Positions 37,763 to 45,866 of a stretch of 64,000 nucleotides of DNA are shown one piece after another. The notes below the pieces were generated by a model, which had not been told where the DNA came from, ran no database searches, and saw only the letters and a program-made list of their open reading frames with translations. This DNA is from Bacteroidales bacterium. Its GTDB lineage: Bacteria; Bacteroidota; Bacteroidia; Bacteroidales; UBA932. How positions within the stretch are numbered: position 1 is the stretch's first letter; every line of letters starts with the position of its first letter. The DNA lies in the NCBI GenBank assembly GCA_017428945.1, contig JAFRPW010000026.1, positions 1 to 64,000 on the forward strand, in the 5' to 3' direction. Made by a program: the position numbers and the translations under genes.

Positions 37763-39244
37763 TCAGAAGCCTTTTCCTTTCTGGCGTTCGTAAACCTGCG
37801 TCTGATGCTTGTCAAGATTCTCAATGCGGAACTGACAGATGGAGCGGACGGGAACATCGTCAGGGATGAACGGCACCAGGCGGCGAACGACATCATCAAC
37901 GTTGCGGAATCCGATGTCCTGGATCTGGCCAAGGATGCGGCCACGGAAATAGACAGTGCCTTTTATCATCTGGGCCGGGGAGAAACGCGAGAACGGCTCC
38001 GGCTGCTCGTTCTGCTGGCGGTGGGATGTTCCCTCCGAAAAGAAGATATATTCAATCACTTTCTCGTTGAGCGTCCATGCTGGTTCAAAGTTCAGTTTGA
38101 GATAGCCCCGCGTGACGGTGTGCCCGGCTGAATGGTTCATGCCGAATGCCACATCAGATATGGATGCCCCGCAATCATTCTGGGCGACAGTGCCCCACGT
38201 GTGCCGGAAGGTATAGACGCAGTAACGGTCTTCCTTCGCCATTCCCATTGATTCGCACACCTTATGGATGCCGATGTTTACGTTTGCATTGAAGCTGTCA
38301 AGGGTTGTGTGCCGCTGGTGGAAGCAGAATAGCAGTGGGTCTGCCGACTCCGCTGCATACTTCGTGAACAGTGGCTTGATGATGTCCGGCACTCTCATCT
38401 CCATGTACGCACCATCGGCGCGGAACTTCTTCGTCTTGCTCCGGTTGTAGTGGATGATGCCGTCGTAGTAGTCGGCCTTGCGCATCTGGTATAGGTCCAC
38501 CGTGTTTATGCCTCCCAGACAGAGACAGAGTTTTGCGACATCCCTTCCCAGCTCCGGAAGCGGCTCTTTGAACTTGCTCTCTGGGAGTGGTGCGGAGAAG
38601 AAAGCCCGGCAAGCCTCCGGCGTGATTGCAAGTTTCTCGCTGCGGTCTGCTGCTGGTATCTCCACCTTGAGCCACGGATTATGATGAATGCGGATGATGC
38701 CTGCTTCATCGTCGTTGAGTTCCTTCATTGCTGCGCGGTACACCTGCCGTATGCAGACTGGGTACTGCTCCTTCGCCCTGTGCGTCCTTTCCATCGTCTT
38801 GATCCAGGCGTTGAGGAATGCGACGGTGAGATTGGAAAACATGATGCGGTTGGTCCCGGCATAGAGTTCCATGCTTTGAAGGGCCATCCGGTAATTCTTT
38901 GATGTCCGCTCTTGACCGTTCTCAATGAGCCGGGATATATGCTGGCGGCAGTAATCGGAGAAACACACATCATCCCTTTCGTGAAGGAGAAACTCCACGA
39001 CCTGACGGACTGTCCACGTATCAATGTCCCTTCGGTTCAGTCGGTCGTAATAGTCCGCGATGGTGTCGGAGAGGGCGCGGACCACATAAGCATCCCGGAC
39101 CTCGCCTTTGGAGTTCAGTCCCCTCGCGTTCACCATCTTCGATGTCTTTATGTACGCAATCTTTCTGTTCTGCGTCACTCTGATGTACACGGGCCAGTAC
39201 CCGTCCTTGCGCTGCTTCTGCACGCATATTGCCATTGTTACCAT
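37763..39244 (-). CDS. Tyrosine recombinase (phage integrase)
   Basis: A 493-residue site-specific recombinase that would join and excise the phage. The N-terminal arm-binding part (about 1-90; ICVQKQRKDGYWPVYIRVTQNRKIAYIKT) is typical of Bacteroidota integrases, followed by the SAM-like core-binding helices (about 100-200). The catalytic domain has a degenerate first Arg region (GRDVAKLCLCLGGINTVDLYQMRK), a Lys strand, an H-x-x-R motif VYTFRHTWGTVAQ, and GHTVTRGYL with the nucleophile Tyr. The C-terminal part (about 410-493) is longer than usual. Start is at 39244 or the ATG at 39235 (MAICVQ). The first catalytic Arg of the usual ARxxEL motif is not obvious. Confidence 0.88.
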   Translation of the reverse strand: MVTMAICVQKQRKDGYWPVYIRVTQNRKIAYIKTSKMVNARGLNSKGEVRDAYVVRALSDTIADYYDRLNRRDIDTWTVRQVVEFLLHERDDVCFSDYCRQHISRLIENGQERTSKNYRMALQSMELYAGTNRIMFSNLTVAFLNAWIKTMERTHRAKEQYPVCIRQVYRAAMKELNDDEAGIIRIHHNPWLKVEIPAADRSEKLAITPEACRAFFSAPLPESKFKEPLPELGRDVAKLCLCLGGINTVDLYQMRKADYYDGIIHYNRSKTKKFRADGAYMEMRVPDIIKPLFTKYAAESADPLLFCFHQRHTTLDSFNANVNIGIHKVCESMGMAKEDRYCVYTFRHTWGTVAQNDCGASISDVAFGMNHSAGHTVTRGYLKLNFEPAWTLNEKVIEYIFFSEGTSHRQQNEQPEPFSRFSPAQMIKGTVYFRGRILGQIQDIGFRNVDDVVRRLVPFIPDDVPVRSICQFRIENLDKHQTQVYERQKGKGF

Positions 39245-39255
39245 ATCTTTGATTT

Positions 39256-39297
39256 TCTAAACATCACTCTAAACGGCTGGTTCTCTAAACGCTAAAC
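39256..39297. repeat. TCTAAAC direct repeats beside the integrase, candidate attachment region
   Basis: TCTAAAC occurs at 39256-39262, 39268-39274 and 39284-39290, and CTAAAC again at 39292-39297. They lie between the integrase start and the host ppdK terminator, exactly where the phage-host junction must be. They may be recombinase binding sites. The core cannot be defined without the left junction. Confidence 0.45.
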
Positions 39298-39357
39298 CCT
39301 CGCGGAATTCAATACACATTTTTACAAATAAACCTTGTTGAAATGTACGCAAAAGAA

Positions 39358-39394
39358 AAGCGGCAAAGCCTTTTTAATCAGAACTTTACCGCTT
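39358..39394 (-). terminator. Terminator of ppdK
   Basis: AAGCGGCAAAG (39358-39368) and CTTTACCGCTT (39384-39394) form an 11-pair stem with one G-U pair and a 15-base loop, about 22 bases past the ppdK stop codon. It marks host sequence next to the prophage edge. Confidence 0.55.
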
Positions 39395-39415
39395 AACTTA
39401 TTGTATCTCAACATT

Positions 39416-42142
39416 CTATCTTTGTTGTGTGATTTCGGCCTGTGCCGCGGCGAGGCGTGCGATGGGCACGCGGAACGGGCTGCAGGACACGTAGTCGATG
39501 CCGATGGTGTTGAAGAACTCGATGGACTTGGGATCTCCGCCGTGTTCTCCGCAGATACCGCACTGGAGGTTGGAACGCCTGCTGCGGCCGCGCTCTACAC
39601 CAATCTGGACAAGCTGGCCCACTGCCTTGACGTCGATGGTCTGGAAAGGATCGCTGTCGAGGATCTTGTTGCCAAGGTAGTCGCCCATGAAGGTGCCGAT
39701 ATCGTCACGGCTGAAGCCGAAGGTCATCTGGGTGAGGTCGTTGGTACCGAAGCTGAAGAACTCTGCGGTGCGGGCCATGCGGTCTGCGGTGAGGGCTGCA
39801 CGGGGGATTTCGATCATGGTACCGAACTGGTAGTCGATGAGCTGGCCGGAGTTGGCCTCTACCTGTGCTTTGATGCGGTCGCAGATTGCCTTCTGGAAGT
39901 TGAGCTCACGTGCACTGATGGTGACGGGGATCATGATTTCCGGATGAGGGTGCAGGCCTTCCTTCTGCAGTTCTGCAGTAGCGGTGAAGATTGCACGGTA
40001 CTGGGTTTCAGCAATGAGAGGGAAGGAGACGTGGAGACGTACGCCGCGGTGACCCATCATGGGGTTCACCTCGTGCAGGCTCTCGCCACGCTTCTCGACT
40101 TCCTTCACGGAAATTCCCAGATCCTTTGCAAGTTCCTTCTTCTTCTCCTCTCCCTGAGGAACGAACTCATGGAGCGGCGGGTCAAGGAGACGGAACACAA
40201 CGGGCTTGCCGTCCATAACCTTGAGGGTGCTCTTTACAGCGGCCTTCATGAAGGGCTCCAGCTCTTCAAGGGCAGACTTGCGCTCCTCGTCGGTGTCGCA
40301 GAGGATCATCTTGCGGAGCTTGCTGAGAGGGAGCTCGGAATTCCTGCCGTAGAACATGTGCTCTATACGGAACAGGCCGATTCCCTGTGCACCGAACTTG
40401 AGTGCGCGGGCGGCATCTTCCGGGGTATCTGCATTGGTGCGGATACCAAGCCTGCGGTACTTGTCGCACATGGTCATGAACTTTGCGAACAGAGGGTTCT
40501 CGCTGGCGTCCATGGTCTCGATTGCGCCTTCGTAAACAAGGCCCTTGGCACCGTTCAGGGACAGCCACTCGCCTTCCTTGAACTCCTTGTCGATGCCGGC
40601 GAACTTGACGCTCTTGGTCTTGAAGTTGATCTTGAGGGCGTCGCAGCCTACGATGCAGCACTTGCCCCAGCCACGGGCCACGAGGGCGGCGTGGGAGGTC
40701 ATGCCGCCGCGCTCTGTGAGAATACCCACGGAGGCGTGCATGCCGTCGATGTCTTCAGGGGAAGTCTCTTCACGGACCAGGATGCACTTCTTGCCGTTCT
40801 TGGCATATTCGATAGCGTCCTCGGAGGTGAAGACAATCTGGCCCACGGCGCCGCCCGGGGATGCGGGCAGACCCTGTGCAAGAACTGCAGCCTTCTTTTC
40901 CGAAGCGGGGTCAAGGATGGGGTGAAGGACCTCGTCCAACTGGGCGGGGCTTACCCTCATGACGGCGGTCTTGTCGTCGATGAGGCCTTCCTCAACCATA
41001 TCTACTGCCATCTGCAGGGCAGCGAGGCCGGTGCGCTTGCCGATACGGCACTGCAGCATCCAGAGCTTGCCTTCCTGGATGGTGAACTCGATGTCCTGCA
41101 TGTCCTGGAAGTGGTCTTCGAGGCGCTTGCGGATATCGTCCAGTTCCTTATAAACCTCAGGCATGGCCTTCTCGAGGGATGCCAGGTTCTTGTTCTTCTC
41201 GCTCTTGGTGGCCTCGTTCAGGGGGTTGGGGGTGCGGATACCTGCAACCACGTCCTCGCCCTGGGCGTTGATGAGCCATTCACCATAGAACTTGTTGTCT
41301 CCGTTTGCAGGGTTGCGGGAGAATGCAACGCCGGTGGCGGAGGTTTCGCCCATGTTGCCGAACACCATTGACTGGACGTTCACGGCTGTGCCCCAATCGT
41401 CCGGAATGTGCTCGATCTGACGATAACGGATGGCGCGCTTGCCGTTCCAGGACTTGAAGACGCCGCCGATGGAGCCCCAGAGCTGGGCCTTTGCATCGTC
41501 CGGGAATTCTACGCCGAGGACTTCCTTGATGCGTACCTTGAAGGCCTCTGCGAGGTCCTTGAGCTCTTCTGCGGTGAGCTCGGTGTCGCTCTTGTAGCCC
41601 TTTGCGTCCTTGACGTCCTGCATCATGCGGTCAAGCTGCTGGCGGATGCCCTGGCCGTCTTCCGGCTCGATGCCCTCTGCCTTCTCCATGACAACGTCGG
41701 AGTACATCATGATGAGGCGGCGGTATGCATCGTACACGAAACGGGGGTTGCCGGTCTTCTTGATGAGACCGGGGATAGTTGCAGAGCAAAGGCCGATATT
41801 GAGGATGGTGTCCATCATGCCCGGCATGGAGCTGCGTGCGCCGGAGCGGCAGGAGACGAGGAGCGGGTCTGCGGGATCGCCGAACTTCTTGCCCATGATC
41901 TTCTCCGTTGCCTCAAGGGCGGAAGCAACCTCTGCCCTGAGTTCAGGAGTGTAACCGCCACCAAGCTGATAATACTCTGTGCAGCACTCGGTGGTGATGG
42001 TGAAGCCTGCGGGAACAGGCATGCCCAGAAGATTCATTTCTGCCAGGTTGGCACCTTTGCCGCCCAGCAGTTCCCTCATCTTGCCGTCGCCTTCGGCGTG
42101 TTTTCCGCCAAAGCGATAGACTCTTTTCTTGATTTCTGCCAT
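39416..42142 (-). CDS. ppdK: Pyruvate, phosphate dikinase
   Basis: This 908-residue cytoplasmic enzyme interconverts pyruvate, ATP and phosphate with phosphoenolpyruvate, AMP and pyrophosphate. The length is normal for the family. The N-terminal nucleotide-binding part has KGANLAEM and VPAGFTITTE; the central swivelling part has the phosphorylated histidine in GGMTSHAALVARG (His484); the C-terminal PEP/pyruvate barrel has GIGLFRIEHMF, MMGHRGVRL and CGICGEHGGDP. It is transcribed alone from a promoter at 42193-42200 and ends next to the prophage. Likely works in gluconeogenic or glycolytic flux in an anaerobe, an inference from the family. Confidence 0.97.
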   Translation of the reverse strand: MAEIKKRVYRFGGKHAEGDGKMRELLGGKGANLAEMNLLGMPVPAGFTITTECCTEYYQLGGGYTPELRAEVASALEATEKIMGKKFGDPADPLLVSCRSGARSSMPGMMDTILNIGLCSATIPGLIKKTGNPRFVYDAYRRLIMMYSDVVMEKAEGIEPEDGQGIRQQLDRMMQDVKDAKGYKSDTELTAEELKDLAEAFKVRIKEVLGVEFPDDAKAQLWGSIGGVFKSWNGKRAIRYRQIEHIPDDWGTAVNVQSMVFGNMGETSATGVAFSRNPANGDNKFYGEWLINAQGEDVVAGIRTPNPLNEATKSEKNKNLASLEKAMPEVYKELDDIRKRLEDHFQDMQDIEFTIQEGKLWMLQCRIGKRTGLAALQMAVDMVEEGLIDDKTAVMRVSPAQLDEVLHPILDPASEKKAAVLAQGLPASPGGAVGQIVFTSEDAIEYAKNGKKCILVREETSPEDIDGMHASVGILTERGGMTSHAALVARGWGKCCIVGCDALKINFKTKSVKFAGIDKEFKEGEWLSLNGAKGLVYEGAIETMDASENPLFAKFMTMCDKYRRLGIRTNADTPEDAARALKFGAQGIGLFRIEHMFYGRNSELPLSKLRKMILCDTDEERKSALEELEPFMKAAVKSTLKVMDGKPVVFRLLDPPLHEFVPQGEEKKKELAKDLGISVKEVEKRGESLHEVNPMMGHRGVRLHVSFPLIAETQYRAIFTATAELQKEGLHPHPEIMIPVTISARELNFQKAICDRIKAQVEANSGQLIDYQFGTMIEIPRAALTADRMARTAEFFSFGTNDLTQMTFGFSRDDIGTFMGDYLGNKILDSDPFQTIDVKAVGQLVQIGVERGRSRRSNLQCGICGEHGGDPKSIEFFNTIGIDYVSCSPFRVPIARLAAAQAEITQQR

Positions 42143-42192
42143 AAATAATGCTTGATTATTAATAATTTTAAATTGTTTCCGTCTAAAACGTG

Positions 42193-42224
42193 CAAATATA
42201 GCATTTTTCTATGAAAATGACAAT
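42193..42224 (-). promoter_or_regulatory. Promoter of ppdK
   Basis: The minus strand has TATATTTG at 42193-42200 and ATTG (one off from TTTG) at 42221-42224, 20 bases apart. The leader to the start codon is about 45 bases. Confidence 0.6.
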
Positions 42225-42253
42225 AAAAAAAGATCCCCGATCAGGTCGGGGAT
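42225..42253 (-). terminator. Intrinsic terminator of the LytTR gene
   Basis: ATCCCCGA and TCGGGGAT (42233-42240 and 42246-42253) form an eight-pair stem with a five-base loop, followed on the minus strand by seven T in a row. It starts six bases past the LytTR stop codon. Confidence 0.85.
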
Positions 42254-42259
42254 GACTGT

Positions 42260-43072
42260 TTACAGCAGGGCTGCAAGGCTGTCATAGTAGGTTTTGGAGA
42301 CCGGAACGCCGGGGAGGCCTTCGCGGTCCAGCTGGGCCATGGCATAGCCGGAAGGGTCCTTCCGCACCAGCGAGACATGCTGCGGATTCACGAAGAAAGA
42401 CCGGTGGCAGCGCACAAGGCCGTGCCTGGTGACCAGGTCTTCTATGGCAAGCATGGAGGAGCGCAGCTTGAAGTCCTTGATACGCAGATTGTCCTGATGG
42501 ATTATGTGGACGTAGTTTTCCTTTGCCTCTATATAATATACGGCGTCTGAAGACACTATGAGCTTGAGGCGCTTTTCCGAGTCATGGAAACGGACCAGCG
42601 ACTTGTCGTCCACGGCGGGTGCCAGGGCGCGTCTGTGCATAACATACATCTGGACCGCCATCGTGAGGATGGTCATGGGATATATCAGGATTCCCGCCAG
42701 GTTCATAATGCACTGCGTGAGCACGTTCAGGTACGACTTTTCACCGGCCCAGCCTATGCCCAGCAGGATGGAGAACATGAACCCGGCAAACACAATCTCA
42801 CACACGCACCAGAAGATATACAGCGGCCAGTTGAGGTCTATGACCCTCCGGAGGATGAACATGAGCATCCTGGAAAGAACAATCACGCCAAGCAGGATGA
42901 CGGTGGTGATTATGAGATTGAAGGTATAGCGATCTTTTCCCAGAGAGAGGAATTCATCCATGCCGAAGGGTTCCGCCCACACCACAAAGAGGAAATAGAA
43001 TACCGGAATCACTATGAAGAACATCGTGATGACCGGCATTTTATAGAAAGTTCTTGATATTGTCGAGCTCAT
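42260..43072 (-). CDS. LytTR-domain transcription regulator with membrane segments
   Basis: A 270-residue protein (start MSSTISRTFYK). The N-terminal half has about four hydrophobic helices (VITMFFIVIPVFYFLFVVW, LIITTVILLGVIVL, FWCVCEIVFAGFMFSILLG, GILIYPMTILTMAVQ); the C-terminal hundred residues form a LytTR DNA-binding domain (SDAVYYIEAKENYVHI, RCHRSFFVNPQHV). Unlike response regulators, it has no receiver domain, so the membrane part is probably the sensor. It is a single gene with perfect -33 and -7 boxes; the -7 box ends only seven bases before this ATG, so the message would be nearly leaderless. The ATG at 43039 (MPVITMFF) is the alternative start. Target genes are unknown; the divergent small transcription unit is one candidate. 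Confidence 0.88.
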   Translation of the reverse strand: MSSTISRTFYKMPVITMFFIVIPVFYFLFVVWAEPFGMDEFLSLGKDRYTFNLIITTVILLGVIVLSRMLMFILRRVIDLNWPLYIFWCVCEIVFAGFMFSILLGIGWAGEKSYLNVLTQCIMNLAGILIYPMTILTMAVQMYVMHRRALAPAVDDKSLVRFHDSEKRLKLIVSSDAVYYIEAKENYVHIIHQDNLRIKDFKLRSSMLAIEDLVTRHGLVRCHRSFFVNPQHVSLVRKDPSGYAMAQLDREGLPGVPVSKTYYDSLAALL

Positions 43073-43079
43073 TTGGAGG

Positions 43080-43111
43080 CAAAGATAGGAAATATTTGCC
43101 GCAAGGGCAAA
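43080..43111 (-). promoter_or_regulatory. Consensus promoter of the LytTR gene
   Basis: The minus strand has TTTG (43108-43111), a 20-base spacer, and TATCTTTG (43080-43087), a full match to the Bacteroidota promoter form. Confidence 0.75.
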
Positions 43112-43204
43112 AATTTTCCAAAGCAACAAGTGCGTGTAGAATAATTGTTTAGGTGTAATAAATTGAAATTAAAATATTTTAATTTGCTTCCAACCCCTAT
43201 AAAA

Positions 43205-43236
43205 TTTGGAAGTTAAGATAAAAGATTATAACTTTG
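43205..43236 (+). promoter_or_regulatory. Consensus promoter of a small transcription unit
   Basis: TTTG (43205-43208), a 20-base spacer, then TAACTTTG (43229-43236). Transcription should begin at about 43240. Confidence 0.75.
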
Positions 43237-43239
43237 CCC

Positions 43240-43275
43240 ATGGATTACGAAGTACGCTTCGTGTCTATTTATTAA
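43240..43275 (+). CDS. Leaderless 11-codon frame, possible leader peptide or small RNA
   Basis: ATG follows the -7 box by three bases, so a transcript would start at or next to the start codon. The frame encodes MDYEVRFVSIY and a stop, and is followed after 17 bases by a strong intrinsic terminator. The whole unit would be about 85-90 bases long. Its first part can also fold as ACGAAG-TACG-CTTCGT (43247-43262). It may be a translated micro-gene, a leader peptide or a non-coding small RNA. No family is recognised. Its position is between two divergent genes. Confidence 0.45.
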   Translation: MDYEVRFVSIY

Positions 43276-43292
43276 GTTCGTTTTATACACTA

Positions 43293-43330
43293 GGCAGGCA
43301 CTCTTGGGGAGGAGTGCCTGCCGCTTTTTT
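43293..43330 (+). terminator. Strong intrinsic terminator of the small unit
   Basis: GGCAGGCACTC and GAGTGCCTGCC form a perfect 11-pair stem (43293-43303 and 43312-43322) with an eight-base loop, followed by GC and eight T. The T run overlaps the -33 box of the next promoter. Confidence 0.9.
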
Positions 43331-43360
43331 TTGAATAAATATATTTTTTTACTAAATTTG
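43330..43360 (+). promoter_or_regulatory. Consensus promoter of the AIRS-like/PhoH operon
   Basis: TTTG (43330-43333), a 19-base spacer, and TAAATTTG (43353-43360). The ATG of the first gene begins only five bases after the box, so the mRNA is probably leaderless. Confidence 0.75.
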
Positions 43361-43364
43361 AAAC

Positions 43365-44483
43365 ATGGCAGAAAAGACTGACCTTCTTTACAGCGCGTAC
43401 ATCATAGACGGCGTACCGCAGGCGCTCTCCCCGGCCGACATGCTTGACGGCTGCACCGCAGAGCCCCCCATCCGCCCGGACGGGGACTTCGGCACCCTCG
43501 CGGACGAGCACCGTGACCCCGCGCCGGACCGCTTCCCCTTCAGCGAAAGCGACATCGCCAGGTACGCAGCCCTTCTGCCTGTTGCCAAACGCATCGTCCC
43601 AATTCCCTTTGCCGGGGCATATACCGCGGGAAAGGTTGCCCAGGCCCTCATCGACGCCATCTGGTGCAGCGGCCACTTCCGTCTGGGGGACCTCACCATC
43701 AAGGCCGACTGGCGCTGGAACAGCCGTGAGGTAAGCAGCGCCGCCGCCTTCTACAGCTCCGTGGAAGAGGCCTGCGCATACATCGACGCCCTTGGTCTCA
43801 GGCTTTCCCGGTACAACCTTACTTCCGGCACCCCGGCCGTCTCCTTCAAGGCCGCCAACGTGGAGGGAGAACCCATGGACCAGGACGACGACCTCATCTT
43901 CGAAGACACCACCAGGACTGTGAACCCCCGCATATCCAGGCGCAGAAAGTGCCCCGGAGAGCTCCAGGCATCGGCACAGGACTGGCTCATATACATACCT
44001 TTCGACACCTGCGAATACCGCCTGGGAGGGTCCTCCCTTGCACAGGCCGTGGGTGCCAGCCCCTCCGTTCCGGCCGACGTCGCAGATGCCGACTACTTTA
44101 CCGACTGCTACGAGGTGGTCCGGGAACTTGTGGAAGACGGCATCGTCAAGGCAGGGGCAACCGTGGGAGAGGGCGGCCTCATGACCGCCCTGCGCAATAT
44201 GTCCCGCCAGGGAACCGGCGCCGATGTCTGCATCCGCGACATCTGCAAGGCCGCCGGGAACGAGCTCCCAGTCCGCGTCCTGTTCGCCGAGGTCCCGGGC
44301 GTCGTGATCCAGATTGCCGATATCGACTACGACTACGTAGACGCGGAACTGCTGCTTCAGGACGTGGTGTTCTACCCCATCGGCCACCCCACGCCGGGAA
44401 AGCCGGACGTCGTCCTTTCAGAGAAAACAGACATCCCCGATATACTTGAAACACTGTTAAATACCAAAGAGGGTGAGGACTAG
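43365..44483 (+). CDS. Uncharacterised protein with AIR-synthase-like C terminus
   Basis: A 372-residue acidic soluble protein. The C-terminal part (about 235-350; CYEVVRELVEDGIVKAGATVGEGGLMTALRNM, CIRDICKAAGNELPVRVLFAEVPGVVIQI) resembles the C-terminal domain of AIR synthase/PurL proteins (compare the DGGL-type loop, here VGEGGL). The N-terminal part has FPFSESDIARYAALLPVAKRIVPIPFAGAYTAGK. It lacks an evident N-terminal ATP-binding half of a full PurM/PurL enzyme. The gene overlaps the following PhoH gene by 11 bases and shares its leaderless promoter. A metabolic role in purine synthesis is not shown; a related but changed protein is more likely. Confidence 0.6.
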   Translation: MAEKTDLLYSAYIIDGVPQALSPADMLDGCTAEPPIRPDGDFGTLADEHRDPAPDRFPFSESDIARYAALLPVAKRIVPIPFAGAYTAGKVAQALIDAIWCSGHFRLGDLTIKADWRWNSREVSSAAAFYSSVEEACAYIDALGLRLSRYNLTSGTPAVSFKAANVEGEPMDQDDDLIFEDTTRTVNPRISRRRKCPGELQASAQDWLIYIPFDTCEYRLGGSSLAQAVGASPSVPADVADADYFTDCYEVVRELVEDGIVKAGATVGEGGLMTALRNMSRQGTGADVCIRDICKAAGNELPVRVLFAEVPGVVIQIADIDYDYVDAELLLQDVVFYPIGHPTPGKPDVVLSEKTDIPDILETLLNTKEGED

Positions 44484-45831
44484 CAAAACTGCCAAAAAGA
44501 AGTCCGGGTCGAAGATTTTCGTCCTTGACACCAACATCATCCTGCACGACCACAATGCCATCCGGCAGTTCCAGGACAACGACATTGTAATTCCCGTGGC
44601 CGTCATCGAAGAACTTGACAAGTTCAAGAAGGGAAACGACTCCCTTAGTTTCAACGCCCGCGCCTTCATGCGGGAAATCAGCACCATCATCGACGGGCAC
44701 AAACTGGGTCCAAAGGGCATTTCCATCGGCCCCAGGATGGGTCGTATCAAGGTTGAGCCCAACCACCCCTTCGCGCCCGAGATGCAGGACTTTTTCAAGG
44801 ACGACATCCAGGACCACCGCATCCTTGCAACCGCCATGTGGGTCCGGGACAACAACCCGGACAGGTTCGTCGCCCTCGTGACCAAGGACCTCAACCTCCG
44901 CCTCAAGGCCAAGGCCGTTGACATGGAGGTGCAGGACTACCTCACGGACCGCGTGGACGACGAGGCCATGGACAACATGGTGCGCGAGGTCATCTGCATG
45001 GAAGCGGAGCCCGAGGCCATGCAGAGCCTTGCCTACGGCCCAACCTCCAGCATTCCCTGGAAGGAGATAGCCGTAAAGGAACCCGCTCCCAACCAGCTGT
45101 ACAAGTTCACCTACGGAGGCGCCATCGTCCTTGGAAGGTACGATACCATCCGGAATGAGGTGGTGCTTGTGAAGAACCTGGAGGCCTGCGGGATACGTCC
45201 ACGCAACGACGAGCAGCGCTTTGCCATGGACGCCTGCCTGAACCCGCGCATCCCTCTCGTGTCCCTTACCGGCGGCGCAGGTACGGGAAAAACCCTCATA
45301 GCCCTTGCAGCAGCCATCGAACAGGCCCAGGACTACGACCAGATTATCCTCTCCAGGCCCACCGTGGTGCTGGGAGGCCAGGACATAGGCTTCCTTCCCG
45401 GAGACCAGAAATCCAAGATGAGCCCGTACGTGCAGCCCCTCATGGACAACCTTGACGTCATTCGCCACTGCTTCCGTCCCGGCAGCAAGCAGGCCCAGAG
45501 GATAGAAGCCATGCTCAAGGAGGAGAAGCTTGTGATATCGCCCCTCGCCTATATCCGCGGCCGTTCCCTGGGCAAGGTATACTTCATCGTCGATGAGGCC
45601 CAGAACCTTACCCCGCACGAGGTCAAGACCATCATAACACGCGCCGGCGAAGGCACCAAGATGGTGTTCACCGGCGACATATTCCAGATTGACCAGCCCT
45701 ACCTTGACGAGTGGTCCAACGGCCTCACCCACCTGGGTGAAAAGATGGCCGGCCAGCCCCTCTTCGAGCACATCTTCCTCAAGAAAGGCGAGCGGAGCAA
45801 TCTGTCAGAAATAGCAGCCAAGTTGCTGTAA
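44473..45831 (+). CDS. PIN-PhoH ATPase/ribonuclease-type protein
   Basis: A 452-residue cytoplasmic protein with two parts. The N-terminal PIN domain (about 15-150) has FVLDTNIILHD, VIEELDKF and VTKDLNLRLKAK, the acidic residues of PIN nucleases. The C-terminal PhoH ATPase has Walker A GGAGTGKT (about 266-273), SRPTVVLGGQDIGFLPG, and Walker B FIVDEAQN (about 371-378), with FTGDIFQID. PhoH-PIN proteins are RNA helicase/nucleases in studied cases. The start is GTG at 44473, which overlaps the stop codon region of the upstream gene by 11 bases; translation is likely coupled. A perfect 16-pair inverted repeat forms the end of the operon. Confidence 0.93.
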   Translation: MRTSKTAKKKSGSKIFVLDTNIILHDHNAIRQFQDNDIVIPVAVIEELDKFKKGNDSLSFNARAFMREISTIIDGHKLGPKGISIGPRMGRIKVEPNHPFAPEMQDFFKDDIQDHRILATAMWVRDNNPDRFVALVTKDLNLRLKAKAVDMEVQDYLTDRVDDEAMDNMVREVICMEAEPEAMQSLAYGPTSSIPWKEIAVKEPAPNQLYKFTYGGAIVLGRYDTIRNEVVLVKNLEACGIRPRNDEQRFAMDACLNPRIPLVSLTGGAGTGKTLIALAAAIEQAQDYDQIILSRPTVVLGGQDIGFLPGDQKSKMSPYVQPLMDNLDVIRHCFRPGSKQAQRIEAMLKEEKLVISPLAYIRGRSLGKVYFIVDEAQNLTPHEVKTIITRAGEGTKMVFTGDIFQIDQPYLDEWSNGLTHLGEKMAGQPLFEHIFLKKGERSNLSEIAAKLL

Positions 45832-45866
45832 ATCAAAATAGCGGTTAAAGAACCGCTATTTTGATT
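45831..45866. terminator. Bidirectional terminator with a perfect 16-pair stem
   Basis: AATCAAAATAGCGGTT (45831-45846) and its exact reverse complement (45851-45866) flank the loop AAAG. It ends both the PhoH operon (plus) and the lipoprotein operon (minus), and overlaps the last codons of the minus-strand gene. Confidence 0.9.

Larger units (their letters stand above)
1..39340. mobile_element. Integrated tailed phage (prophage), left end outside the window
   Basis: Positions 87 to about 39.3 kb hold an integrase, terminase large subunit, portal, scaffold, major capsid protein, adaptor, giant tail protein, a DGR and a giant polyvalent protein. From 39416 on, the genes are ordinary chromosomal ones (ppdK onwards). 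The integrase lies at the edge next to ppdK, as expected for a temperate phage. The right junction must fall between the integrase start (39244) and the ppdK terminator (39358-39394); the exact base cannot be given because the left junction is not in the window. Early, replication and lysis genes are not seen and may lie to the left. No tail tube, sheath or tape measure gene is visible, which points to a short-tailed virion by inference. Confidence 0.85.

Noticed and set aside
44179..45771. A 530-residue minus-strand frame opposite the PhoH gene
   Set aside because: PIN and PhoH motifs are all on the plus strand; the minus frame is Gly/Val/His-rich shadow and ends in Arg-rich sequence.
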